This document shows, one piece after another, positions 10,029 to 20,659 of a stretch of DNA of 64,000 nt. The translations under genes and the position numbers were made by a program. How positions within the stretch are numbered: position 1 is the stretch's first letter; each line of letters starts with the position of its first letter. The notes below the pieces were generated by a model that ran no database searches, was not told where the DNA came from, and saw only the letters and a program-made list of their open reading frames with translations. Source of the DNA: Lotus japonicus (taxonomy: Eukaryota; Streptophyta; Magnoliopsida; Fabales; Fabaceae); NCBI RefSeq assembly GCF_012489685.1, contig NC_080042.1, forward strand, positions 49,094,066-49,158,065, in the 5' to 3' direction.

Positions 10029-10670
10029 ATCTCCCCCTTTTTGATGATGACAAAACAAGTATTTTGATGAACAATTCTTAATCAATAAACTGAATACACA
10101 AGAGAGAAGAGATCAGAGTTTAAACTTATCCTTGTGTAGCGGTTTATGTTACTCCTTCTGAATCTAGGATTGCACCTGATTCTGAGCTGGGGTCTCCCCC
10201 TGACTCCCCCTGAATCTATGACTTGATGAAATGATTTAAAGTCTAGATTCGGAGTCTAGTGATGTGATCAGAAGATACCCGTAGAAAGATGTGTACTCAT
10301 CAGAAATTGATGGTTTAGAACTTGCGTAGATCACATGAAAACATAGAGTATTGTCCCGGTGAATTGGAATAAGGCGTCAGAGGCATATTAGTTCAGAAAT
10401 TTGAACATAATGTATTCCTTGTTTTAGGACGCTTGGCAATATCTATGTGCCATAAGTATTTGATACTTATTCTCCTCTACTGGTTTTATATAATATAAGC
10501 AAAGTTAAAAGTTTATCAAAAACCATTTTATGTACTCCCCCTTTTTGTCATAAGCAAAAGGAGTGAAAAACACAAGCAATAACAACAAATAAGTAACTCA
10601 GATAAGACGCTTGTTATTATCAATGAACGAAACAGAGTACAGAGGATAGAAAAGACTAAGAAAACGAGTC
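10029..10670 (-). other. A2 3' region with polypurine tracts
   Basis: No coding sequence seen. The polypurine tract lies at 10029-10042 (AAAAAGGGGGAGAT on the minus strand). Further purine tracts appear as CTCCCCCTGA twice near 10195-10210 and CTCCCCCTTTTT at 10535-10546. The last is followed by TGTCATAAGCAAAA, a block shared with A3 (58857-58880). Confidence 0.75.
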
Positions 10671-11114
10671 CTAGATGCATAAGAAAGCACGAGAGTCCTT
10701 CATGGAGAGAAGCTGAAGGTGCAAAGGAAGAATGTCCTGATCAATGGAGGCTAACTGGGCAGCCAGTTCCTCCTTCAGAGTCTCACTCTCTTGGATGGCA
10801 GGAGTGGAGACAGCAGCTTGACCTGCTTCTTCTTGATCCTCTCGTTCCCTCTTTTCATGTTCGAGGAGCATACAAATGCTCTCGAATTGATCTTCCAGAT
10901 CCTCCCGGCGAGAGGCCAGACGAAGGAGTTCTTTCAGAACATCCTTCAGAGTATGTAGACAGTGGATCTGAAACGGGGTCAGCCAGCATTTCTGCAGATA
11001 CTCAATTTTCCCAAGAGCTTGGGATATTTGAGTGAGTGAGAGATTGATGCTCCAAGGAAAGATTTGGTCAAATACCAAAGCCTTAAGTTCAGAAATCAAA
11101 TCAACAGAAGACAT
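10671..11114 (-). CDS. A2 small accessory ORF, 147 residues, unknown function
   Basis: It lies between the end of the A2 third ORF and the 3' polypurine tract, in the same orientation as the element. I start it at the internal ATG (11114-11112, AATATGTC) because the upstream in-frame stretch is a leucine/phenylalanine run that does not resemble the rest. The product begins MSSVDLISELKALVFDQIF, is largely helical and is charged in the middle (REDLEDQFES, EHEKREREDQEE). Its first ~25 residues and an L-x-P spacing further on resemble, by eye, the antisense ORF of A3 (59177-59569), which sits at the same place but on the opposite strand. The similarity is weak and could be chance in helical charged proteins. 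No known domain recognised. Confidence 0.5.
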   Translation of the reverse strand: MSSVDLISELKALVFDQIFPWSINLSLTQISQALGKIEYLQKCWLTPFQIHCLHTLKDVLKELLRLASRREDLEDQFESICMLLEHEKREREDQEEAGQAAVSTPAIQESETLKEELAAQLASIDQDILPLHLQLLSMKDSRAFLCI

Positions 11115-11305
11115 ATTGATTATAAAGAAGAGAAGTAACAGAAAAACATGCATAAAACTCATCGAATCATAAATGCATGTGAGTTACTAAGAGAAGAGGA
11201 CGGTGCATTAATTAAGTGTAGCAAAATTAAACATGGTCAAACATGAAATAAGTACACAGACAATTAAGGTAAAAAAAATATGCATGAAAGATAGATGAGA
11301 GGGGT

Positions 11306-11544
11306 TCAAGGCTTTGATGAAGATGGGAGATTCTCGATCAGATACTTCATCATGTTCTCCATTCTACTTGAAGATTCCTGAATCTGCCGACTTTGTTCAC
11401 TCTGAATGATGCCTTGATGCTCAACCATCTGAAAAAACCTCTGCTGATCATCTTGTATCCTATCAATTCTGGCAGCCAGGAGAGCAATTTCCGGATGTGG
11501 AGCTGGTTCTGAAGCTTGAATAGGAACATCTGTAGGTGCCTGAA
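11306..11544 (-). pseudogene. A2 third ORF, C-terminal segment
   Basis: Encodes the tail of the A2 third ORF, from QAPTDVPIQASE to ENLPSSSKP, with a predicted helix (LAARIDRIQDDQQRFFQMVE). The A3 third ORF ends with a similar helical tail (MEQRLDIHESMLIEMKHMM). It continues in frame from 36607 once T1 and one CTGAA copy (11540-11544 or 36602-36606) are removed. Confidence 0.8.
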
Positions 11545-14192
11545 TGTAACGCCCCGATTTCTTGAGTGTCACACAGTAACCAACCTTCACAATTAATTTT
11601 CGCCGATTTCATTACTTATCTTGATTAGGTGATAAAAGATCATTTTCTCTTTAGAAAACTCTTGAATACCACGTTTTAGAAACCTCATTAATGTTCCTCC
11701 GATTTACAACTTTAACCAGAAACAGCGGATTAATGAAAAACGGTTTGAATTAAATTCATGAACGGATTCGAACATAATCTATCGCTGTCATAAAACCAAC
11801 TGTAAATAAAAGAAATGCCGTGTCCACACCCAAGTGTGGAAAAAACACGGTGAAAGTAAATTGTGTACATCAAATAATCAAAGTTTCCATAAAGCTTAAC
11901 AAAAATTAAAGTAAGGTTCTAAAATGAATGCTCGCTCTCATAGGGTCCCCCAGTCATGCCATCACTGTCCCGGTCGCTCTGCAGGGTCGTCCTTTGGCTT
12001 CTTGTCCTCAACAGCCTGTCTTCTCTTTCTTGGTCTTGGTCCAACCAAGTTGTTGTGTATCCACCGTGCGCCTCCACCATATCGACGTGGTCCCGTAACT
12101 GAAGCATTAGACTCGTCACAGGGCTCGAACTCAGCTGGCGACTCCCCGAATCCCTCGTTCTCAAGTTGGTGGAACCTAGCAGGCGGATAGGGCATATCAA
12201 TGACTCCCCTTTCAATCGTTCGGACCTCCACCAAGTTTCCGTCCCTGTCCATCCCCATGAAGCTCACATCCCCGACATAGACTTTTCGAGTCCCGGAGGA
12301 GTCGGCTCTCCAGGCCCGATCGTCAAGCTGACTATCAAGTCTCAGTGTCCAGTGATGGACGTGCGTCGTCGTCGTGGACGTCATCTACCCCCCCCCCCAA
12401 GTAACACATAACACAAAAAGCAGGGTTAGGTCTAAAAGAAAAACATATAGCAAGATAAATATAATGTTTCTACTTCCAAATTAAATAATTAATCCTTTCA
12501 CATTAGGGTTCCTATAGTTAGTAGATCATCGAACGGAACCTCACTTCACACAACCCACCAAAACTTCCATGGCCAATCACATACATCCGCAGATGTACAA
12601 CACGTGAAGCTGCAATACTTCACAAAAATCTCACGGTGACCGCAGTCAACCAAATCACGAGGATCCACTGATCCACAAATCTCCCTCGCGTGCAAGTCCA
12701 TCGTTCTCATGGACCATAGTCTACCTGACCTATGTCCGCTAATTAATTTCACTTGCAAGCGAGTCACAACATTATAAATTCTCTTTCTCTTTGTTCTTAA
12801 GGCTCTAAGGTCATCCTAGAGTCTTACAATTTTCAACGTCGAATAAAAATAACGACAAAGAAATCATAGTCACATTGGGAATTACGGCTAGGTGAGCGAC
12901 CCTTTGTGACAATTACTGGAATAAGCATATTACATCGCAGATCCATAACCATAATCATAATTTGCATGCCTTTCAACCACATAATCATAGCAAATTCAAC
13001 GACAGGGTACCACACGACTTCCACCATCAAGACGGAAGGAAAATCCACCGAATCCCCAAGAAATAGGGTTCGGCCGAACCCTCCCATGGCTCTATGGTTT
13101 TCAAAATAATTTTCCTTCCTTCCCCCTTGATCATGGCAATCATGGTACAGCCCCAACAACCCAAATATCCACTCAAAATTTCAGAATCAAACATTTAGCA
13201 AGTATCATGTTATAATAAGTGCAAAACAGCACAAAATTCAACAAATACCATGGCAACTCGCATGGGATCATAGACTCAGATCATAAACCACGTTTGAGGA
13301 TCATATTCATGGCTGTTCAAGAGAAAAATTCTAGCAAGCAAGCATGCACAAGAAATCATGCAAAAACAGTACAAACTCAAGTTGTTTCTCATGTAATTCA
13401 TGGCATATTCCCTAAGAACCTACCCATTCCTAGGACCAGCCCTTACCTTGGGTTCTTGGTCTGAAAAAAAAGAAAAGATGCAGGTTCAGAGCTCAGCTGC
13501 TTGCTGTCCACGTCCCTCTCTTCCCTCCTACTCGAGCTCTCTCTCTCTCGCAGGTCTCCCTCTCTCTCTCTCGCGCGCGCACAAGGTGGCGGTGGTGGCT
13601 TGGTCGGCGGCGGCTAAGGGTGCAAGGGGTGGTTCTCTCACTCTTTTCTCTTCTGTTTTCTTTACGTAAGGAGTGCAAGGGTTTCTGTTTCAGAATTGAA
13701 TGGAAAAGAAACTAGTTTCCCCCCCTTTACCCCACTTGAACCCGCAACACACACAACCTAGTGGGCTAGGGTTTCAATTTTCTTTTCAAGCCCGAACCAT
13801 GCCCAAACCCTTGACCCATCAATTTAGCTCTTAATCTGGTCTAAACTCAATTAAAAACCAAGTCCGTTTATGTAAAAACAGAAGCAAAATCGGAATTAAA
13901 ATAAAAACACCTCAATTAGTTCGCTGGTACTGTTCAGCCTGAACGACAATCACTAAAATGCGCATATCTCGAGCTAAAGAGGTCGGAATGACCTGATTCC
14001 ACTTCGAGAATTTTCTAGACTTAAAGGGCTACAACTCTCATGAAGGCCGTTTTCCCAAATGAGGTCGTTAAGACCCTCTAAAAAGTCACACAAGTTGACA
14101 GTTCTAATCTGCCAGTTATCAAACATTAACTAAAACTCCAATTTTATTCAAACTTTCATAAAATTGTTCCAAATTGAACTTAGGGCCTTACA
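11545..14192 (-). repeat. T1 3' LTR (2648 bp)
   Basis: Plus strand TGTAACGCCCCGATTTC ... GGGCCTTACA. About ten substitutions against the 5' LTR are visible in the first 0.85 kb, so it is clearly older than B1 and S. It contains a C run (12388-12397) and a CT/CG microsatellite (13540-13580), which accounts for the arginine/serine-rich ORFs there. Confidence 0.96.
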
Positions 14193-14259
14193 ATACCACC
14201 CCCCTTAAAATAGTTTCGCCCTCGAAACTTAAGGGTTTACAAATAAATCGGGATGTGAC
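14193..14259 (-). other. T1 polypurine tract and last codons of pol
   Basis: On the minus strand AAGGGGGGTGGTAT (14206-14193) abuts the 3' LTR. Just upstream are the final codons of pol (after MRES the frame reads HPDLFVNP and stops). They are separated from the rest of the gene by the solo LTR; 14255-14259 is GTGAC, the target duplication. Confidence 0.85.
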
Positions 14260-15470
14260 TGTAAGATCAAGTTTTGATCTAGTAGTACAACTCTATGTTT
14301 TGATGATTACAAGTTAACCTTTTGATATGAACAATTATTGTACTCTAACGTGTTTTTCTGAGTGTGCTATTTACAGGCTCTGACCTCTATTCAATCTCAC
14401 ACAAATCAGAAGCACTGTGCTTAAAGAGTGACCCAAGCAATGCTTTCGCATTGTCCATGTTCAGTCTGAACAGTGGAAAAGCTTCAGAAGATCTGAAGTA
14501 AATCAAGCTCTGATAAGGACTCAGCTCACTTGAAGTTCTGAAGATCCAGAGTTCTAACAACCAAGAAACTCTGAAGGTTCAGATGTTCTGATGGTGTAGA
14601 AGACTCTGAAGATTCAGAAGCTGAATAGTGGAAACTCTGATGTCCAGAAGCAAGAAACTCTGAAGACCATGTACTTCCCTCTGAGTTCAGAATCAGAAGA
14701 TACAACGGTCAGAGGATCTGTGCTTTCCCTCTGACTCTGATCAACCGGCTTCACAAGTTCCAACATGAAGCATTCCCCTGATCAGAAGTCTCCTAGGTTT
14801 AAGGGTCATGTCACTATCCAAGTACAAAAGCATATGTACTATCCTGACGACCTACCTAACGTTCTCAGCCACAGCAGAAGCTGGAATTTCCAGAACTGCC
14901 CTCCAACGGTAGCATTTCCATGCAGCGTTCAAACCCTAATCCTTGGAGCATAAATAGAGGCTGAAGATTGAAAGATGCTGTTGGAAGAATCACACACGCG
15001 CAAGCTATATTCAAAAACCTTCTAAGCATTCTTTCATCTGAATTTCATTGTGTTTACTATAAGCTTTTTAGAAGCATTCTCTTTGTAAACAAGAACCTCA
15101 TATACAGTTGTATAGTTTGCCTTTAGGAGATCAAGGTTGATCGGATCCTAGAGAAGACTAAGAGAGTGAATCTTAGTGTGAGATAAGTCAGTGTAATTGT
15201 TAGTCACTTGTAGGTCTCAAGTGCAGTTGTAACACTTTACTTGATTAGTGGATTGCCTTCATTCTAAGAAGGAAGAAATCACCTTAACGGGTGGACTGGA
15301 TTAGCTTGAGGGATTTATCAAGTGAACCAGGATAAAAATCCTTGTGTGCTTTCCTATCTCTTATCTTGAGCACTTAGTTCTCGAAAAGATTTGTTGAAAT
15401 CTTTAAGGTGGAAGTTTTATCTTGAAAACGTTATTCAAACCCCCCCTTTCTACCGTTTTTCATACCTTCA
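14260..15470 (+). mobile_element. Solo LTR of the A family (1211 bp) inside T1
   Basis: A complete LTR, TGTAAGATCAAG ... ATACCTTCA, with no internal sequence. It is flanked by GTGAC on both sides (14255-14259, 15471-15475). It is most similar to the A1/A3 LTRs. An intact target duplication around one LTR means a full element inserted and was later removed by recombination between its two LTRs. Confidence 0.95.
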
Positions 15471-17966
15471 GTGACTCCCGCATCTTATCCTCTAACTCCC
15501 AGGTCGCATCACCGGTTTCTTGGTTCCACATGACCTTCACTAAAGGTACCCCCTTGTTTCTTAAGCGCTTTATGCTTCGGTCGATGATCTTGATGGGTGG
15601 CACCTCCATTGTCAGATCATCTCTCAGCTGTATATCGTCTGGCGTAATCACATGCGATTCATCTGCCATGTACTTTCCAACTGCGACACATGAAGAACGT
15701 CATGGATGTTGGATAGAAACGGTGGTAGGGCGATCCTGTACGCCACCGGTCCAACTCGCTCCGTGATCTGGTACGGCCCAATAAACTTCGGAGTAAGCTT
15801 CTTGGACTTGATTGCCCTTCCGACACCTGTCATCGGGGTAACCCGCAAGAAGACATGGTCTCCGGCCTGAAATTCTAACTCCTTTCGTCGGTTGTCGGCG
15901 TAACTCTTTTGGCGACTCTGTGCGGTTCTCATCTTTTCCTGAATTCTCTTGACTTTCTCGGTGGTCTGTTGCACCAATCCCGGGCCAATCACCAAATTTT
16001 CTCCATCTTGATGCCAGCATAAGGGCGTACGACACCTCCGACCGTACAAAGCTTCGTAAGGTGCCATGCCGATGCTCGCATGGAAACTATTGTTGTAAGT
16101 GAATTCGATCAATGACAGCATCTCATCCCAACTGCCCTTGTGATCCAACACACAGGCCCGTAGCAAATCTTCCAGCGACTGGATTGTCCTCTCTGTCTGC
16201 CCATCGGTTTGCGGATGATAGGCAGAGCTCAATCTCAACTTAGTTCCGAGGGCTTGCTGCAAGGCTCCCCAAAAGTGAGAGGTAAACCTCGGATCTTTGT
16301 CTGACACGATGCTGGTCGGCACACCATGCAGACGCACAACCTCAGCCACATAAATCTCCGCCAATTTCTCCACCTTGTACTTCAGGTTGATCGGGATAAA
16401 ATGAGCGGTCTTTGTCAAACGATCAACAACAACCCAAATTGCATCAAATTTCCTCCGAGTTAAAGGTAAAGCCGTCACGAAGTCCATAGAAATACTGTCC
16501 CACTTCCGCTCTGGGACATCTAGTGGTTGCAGCTTCCCTGCGGGCTTCTGATGCTCTACCTTCGCTTTCTGACATGTCAAGCAAGTAGAAACATACTCAG
16601 CAACCTGCTTCTTCATCCCAGGCCACCAGAAGTGAAGTTTCAAGTCCTGATACATCTTGTTCATTCTGGGATGGATACTCAACCTACTCTTGTGCCCTTC
16701 ATCCAGGATCAATCTTCTCATTTCTGCATCGTTAGGCACACATATCCGTCCCTTGCATCGCAAAATATCGTCATTTCCAATAGAGAACTCTGGTGCCTTT
16801 CCCTGAGTCACACGGTTTCGCCACTCAGCTATCCCTTCATCTGTCTCTTGTCTAGACTTGATCTCTTCCAAGAGTCCACTTGACACCATCACCATTCCGA
16901 AACTCAGTTTTCCTGGTGCGAGCTTAACGTCCAAGCTCACATCTCGGAAAGCCTCTAACAGTTCTAACTCCTTGACCATCATTGAGGACACATGTATAGC
17001 CTTCCGGCTGAGAGCGTCGGATACGACATTGCTTTTCCCCGGATGGTACTGTAGAGTGAATTCATAGTCCTGCAGGAATTCCATCCACCTCCGCTGCCTC
17101 ATGTTCAGATCTTTCTGATCAAACAAGTACTTTAAGCTCTTATGATCGCTGTAGATCGTGAACGTACTGCCATAGAGGTAGTGTCTCCAAATCTTGAGAG
17201 CATAAACTATGGCAGACAACTCCAAGTCATGTGTGGGGTAGTTCTTCTCATGAGTCTTCAACTGCCTTGAAGCATAGGCAATTACTTTCTTATCTTGCAT
17301 CATTACACACCCCAAACCATTGTGCGACGCATCACAATACACGTCATAAGGTTCTCCTTCCTTATTTAAAGCTAGTATGGGTGCGGTGGTCAGCCGCTTC
17401 TTTAACTCCTGGAAACTAGCCTCACACTTCTCCGTCCACGCAAACGGTTGATTCCTCTTTGTCAACTGGGTCAACGGCGAAGTCAACTTTGCGTAATCTT
17501 TGACGAATCGTCTATAGTAGCCAGCAAGCCCAACAAAGCTTCTGATGTCGCTTGCTGTCTTTGGTTGCCCCCATGACAGAATCATCTCGATCTTGCTAGG
17601 ATCCACTGCCACACCCTGACTTGATATGACATGCCCCAAAAATTTCACCTCCTCCATCCAAAACTCACACTTTGAGCCGTTCGCATACAGCTGTTTCCCG
17701 CGCAACACGCCCAACACCTGGCGCAGATGCTCCTCATGTTCCTCTCTACTCTTCGAGTAGATTAGGATGTCATCGGTGAATACTACCACGAACTTGTCCA
17801 GGAATGGTCTGAACACTCTGTTCATGTAGTCCATGAACACTGCGGGTGCATTAGTAACTCCAAACGGCATCACAAGATATTCATAATGCCCGTATCGAGT
17901 CCTGAATGCGGTTTTCTGGATGTCACATTCATTAACTCGGATCTGATGGTATCCTGACTTAAGATC
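15471..17966 (-). pseudogene. pol: T1 Pol, second part: RT core, RNase H, integrase, chromodomain-like tail
   Basis: From the S insertion point the frame runs from KSGYHQIRV through [12 protein letters not shown] (RT active site), RNase H ([30 protein letters not shown]), the integrase zinc region ([11 protein letters not shown] ... CLTCQKAK) and the catalytic core ([26 protein letters not shown]). It is open for about 770 codons. Near 15676, after LHVSQL, the frame shifts; the tail resumes at 15669 ([18 protein letters not shown]) and contains a chromodomain-like stretch (LRNKGVPLVKVMWN) before the solo LTR. Removing S and one AGATC copy restores the RT frame exactly. The enzyme set would copy and insert the T1 RNA; this copy cannot make full Pol. 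Confidence 0.92.
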
Positions 17967-18234
17967 TGTTCCGGATAAGAACATTGAGAAAGGGTGTAAT
18001 CCCTAGAGAGAGAGAATAACTGAATTTCATGTGTGTATTCATCAAATGAGCCAAAGTCCCTTACAATTGGTATCTGCTACCTATTTATAGAGGTAGTGTT
18101 GGGCCCCCATATGCTAGTGTCCTTAATGGGCCGTGTGGGCCTGGCTAAACGAGGCCCAACCCTACTGGCTTGGGGACCCGCCACGGGGCGGTGTGAACCC
18201 TGGGCGTTGCCCCTCTAGGGGCTCGCCCAGTCCA
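17967..18234 (-). repeat. S 3' LTR (268 bp)
   Basis: Identical by eye to 22460-22727. Plus strand TGTTCCGGATAAG ... CGCCCAGTCCA. On the minus strand CTATAAATAG (18090-18081) is a clear TATA box. The sequence just inside the element (CAAGTCCACAAG...) is not a polypurine tract on either strand. Confidence 0.93.
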
Positions 18235-18397
18235 CAAGTCCACAAGACACCGAGCTCGAAGCATGAGAGCTAAGTGTGTCTTTAAGAAAACTATAACTGC
18301 CTAATGCTTATCCATCGTGTATGCAAAAAATCCAAGTCGCCAACATGGCGTGAAAAGATGAAGGGCGAGCGCCCTTGGTCCGCAAGTCCACAAGCTC

Positions 18398-19197
18398 GAA
18401 GACTCTTCCATAAGCGGTTTGTTATTGGGTGGGACAAGCTCCTGATGGCGCGATTTAGTTACAAAGTGAAACAAGTTTCACGATGAACTAAATTAGCCCC
18501 GGAAAAGCCCACGTAACCACCGGATTCATTGGCGATGTGTGGGGTACAAATTGCCCATTCTACTGAGCACCGCTTTGGTAATCCAACTGGCCATTGGAAC
18601 CCAAAGCACTTTGAGTCCCGAAATGGGACGATCCCACCAAGGGTGGCGACCTACCGCTAGGGTGGTGACCACATGCCAAAGGGTGGCGACCAAACGCTAT
18701 GGGTGGCGACCTGTAAGACTCAGTTTCTAGACACACAAAAGTCGCCAAAAGGGTGGCGACCTGACGCTAAGGGTGGCGACCTACCGCAAGAGGGTCGCGA
18801 CCTACCGCAAGAGGATGGCGACCTACCGCTAAAGGGTCGCGACCTACCGCCAAAAATGAGGGTAGCGACCTACCGCAAAATGGTGGCGACCTACCGCAAG
18901 AGGGTCGCGACCTACCGCAAGAGGGTCGCGACCTACCGCCAAAAATGAGGGTAGCGACCTACCGCAAAATGGTGGCGGCCTTACGCTGAGAGTGGCGAGC
19001 AAGCCAAACTAATTTCTTATAAGGCACAAAATTCTTTGACAAAATTGGTTTTAACTTAGATTTATAAGAGCACATCTTTGGTGGTTGATTTTTCTTTGAT
19101 GATTAGGAAACAGGCTAAAGCAAGATGGTGATGGCGATGCGGCGAGTGAGGACACTCCTACTCCTCATGACTTGGACGGAGTCTGGTGGACTTGTGG
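18398..19197. repeat. S inverted repeat, left arm (800 bp)
   Basis: Position x pairs with 39057 minus x: 18398 with 20659 and 19197 with 19860. Both ends and the interior keep this relation, so the two arms have no net length change. I see only a few mismatches (for example GATCCCACC against GATCACACC near 18630, and one base near 18743). Open frames of 60-90 codons inside are repeat-derived and appear in both arms. Confidence 0.95.
18641..18999. repeat. Minisatellite with GGTCGCGACC / GGTGGCGACC core, left arm
   Basis: About fifteen imperfect units of 20-26 bp of the form GGGT(C/G)GCGACCTACCGC plus a short A-rich linker. Several units contain the self-complementary core GGTCGCGACC, so single units can form hairpins in addition to the large palindrome. 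Confidence 0.9.
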
Positions 19198-19859
19198 ACT
19201 CGGGCGAGAGAAGGAGCATGCGTGCTGGGCGGACCTTCTCCTAAGGACGATGCGGCGGCGACTTCGGCTTGAAGACACATTATGCTCTCATGCTTCGAGC
19301 TCGGTGTCTCGTGGACTGGTTGAGTCCTTTCACCATATTAAGGGACTCGCCCCGGAAGCAACTTGATCCGTGAAGATGCTACGAGGGGCGGATGCGGGAG
19401 AAATTGGCGGGAGACCATGTCACCAGGCGAGCCGGCTTCTATTCAGCGAGTCACGTCATATGTGGCGGGCCACCACGACTCCTTAATCTTGTAGGCGTTT
19501 GTACACCATCTTTCTAGGTCCCGCGTCAATCGGTGATTCATGTATTTGTATATTTCCTTGCGCCTATTAGCGGTTTGTGTTTCATTCGCGCTATGTCGGC
19601 GACCTACACGCTTTATATATTCTTTGTTGATCCCGCCAAGTAGCGTGGTTAGGTGATCTTCTAGGCGGGGAAGCTATTGCAGCTAGAAGCTTGGGAATAG
19701 TTCCTGCGCGTTGGTCGAAACCGCCAGCCGAGGAACGCCGTACCAAGCTCGCCCTTGGTCCGCAAGTCCACAAGCTCGAAGCAGGAGAGCGAAGTGTGTC
19801 TTCAAAATGTGACCGCCAATCTCTGTCCCCTTGTGATTCCCCTAGCAGGTCGCCCTTTG
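19198..19859. other. S spacer between the inverted arms
   Basis: GC-rich, no credible coding region. It contains pieces also found near the S 3' LTR: CACCGAGCTCGAAGCATGAGAG (18251-18272) recurs inverted near 19286-19307, and CCCTTGGTCCGCAAGTCCACAAG (18372-18394) recurs directly near 19753-19775. I see nothing else recognisable. Confidence 0.7.
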
Positions 19860-20659
19860 CCACAAGTCCACCAGACTCCGTCCAAGTCATGAGGAGTAGG
19901 AGTGTCCTCACTCGCCGCATCGCCATCACCATCTTGCTTTAGCCTGTTTCCTAATCATCAAAGAAAAATCAACCACCAAAGATGTGCTCTTATAAATCTA
20001 AGTTAAAACCAATTTTGTCAAAGAATTTTGTGCCTTATAAGAAATTAGTTTGGCTTGCTCGCCACTCTCAGCGTAAGGCCGCCACCATTTTGCGGTAGGT
20101 CGCTACCCTCATTTTTGGCGGTAGGTCGCGACCCTCTTGCGGTAGGTCGCGACCCTCTTGCGGTAGGTCGCCACCATTTTGCGGTAGGTCGCTACCCTCA
20201 TTTTTGGCGGTAGGTCGCGACCCTTTAGCGGTAGGTCGCCATCCTCTTGCGGTAGGTCGCGACCCTCTTGCGGTAGGTCGCCACCCTTAGCGTCAGGTCG
20301 CCACCCTTTTGCCGACTTTTGTGTGTCTAGAAACTGAGTCTTACAGGTCGCCACCCATAGCGTTTGGTCGCCACCCTTTGGCATGTGGTCACCACCCTAG
20401 CGGTAGGTCGCCACCCTTGGTGTGATCGTCCCATTTCGGGACTCAAAGTGCTTTGGGTTCCAATGGCCAGTTGGATTACCAAAGCGGTGCTCAGTAGAAT
20501 GGGCAATTTGTACCCCACACATCGCCAATGAATCCGGTGGTTACGTGGGCTTTTCCGGGGCTAATTTAGTTCATCGTGAAACTTGTTTCACTTTGTAACT
20601 AAATCGCGCCATCAGGAGCTTGTCCCACCCAATAACAAACCGCTTATGGAAGAGTCTTC
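19860..20659. repeat. S inverted repeat, right arm (800 bp)
   Basis: Reverse complement of 18398-19197 with a few mismatches. Beyond 20659 the similarity stops abruptly (CCAAGCTAAACC against the left-arm flank). Confidence 0.95.
20058..20416. repeat. Minisatellite, right arm (inverted copy)
   Basis: Mirror of 18641-18999, reading GCGGTAGGTCGC(G/C)ACCCT on the plus strand. The order of unit variants is the same as in the left arm, so the array was duplicated as a block and did not expand separately. Confidence 0.9.

Noticed and set aside
11924..12411. Open frames of 80-140 codons in the T1 LTRs (also 34335-34795)
   Set aside because: Present in both LTRs on both strands, without family similarity; chance frames in GC-richer LTR sequence.
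13493..13678. Arginine/serine-rich ORF in the T1 LTR
   Set aside because: It derives from the CT/CG microsatellite at 13540-13580.
18673..18948. 91-codon ORF, with an inverted twin at 20109-20384
   Set aside because: It is a translation of the minisatellite in both palindrome arms; its repeated DLPQEGR-like peptide simply reflects the DNA unit.
18641..18999. Regular repeats with linkers resembling a CRISPR array
   Set aside because: Units of 20-26 bp are contiguous and imperfect without unique spacers, and the DNA is plant nuclear; it is a minisatellite.
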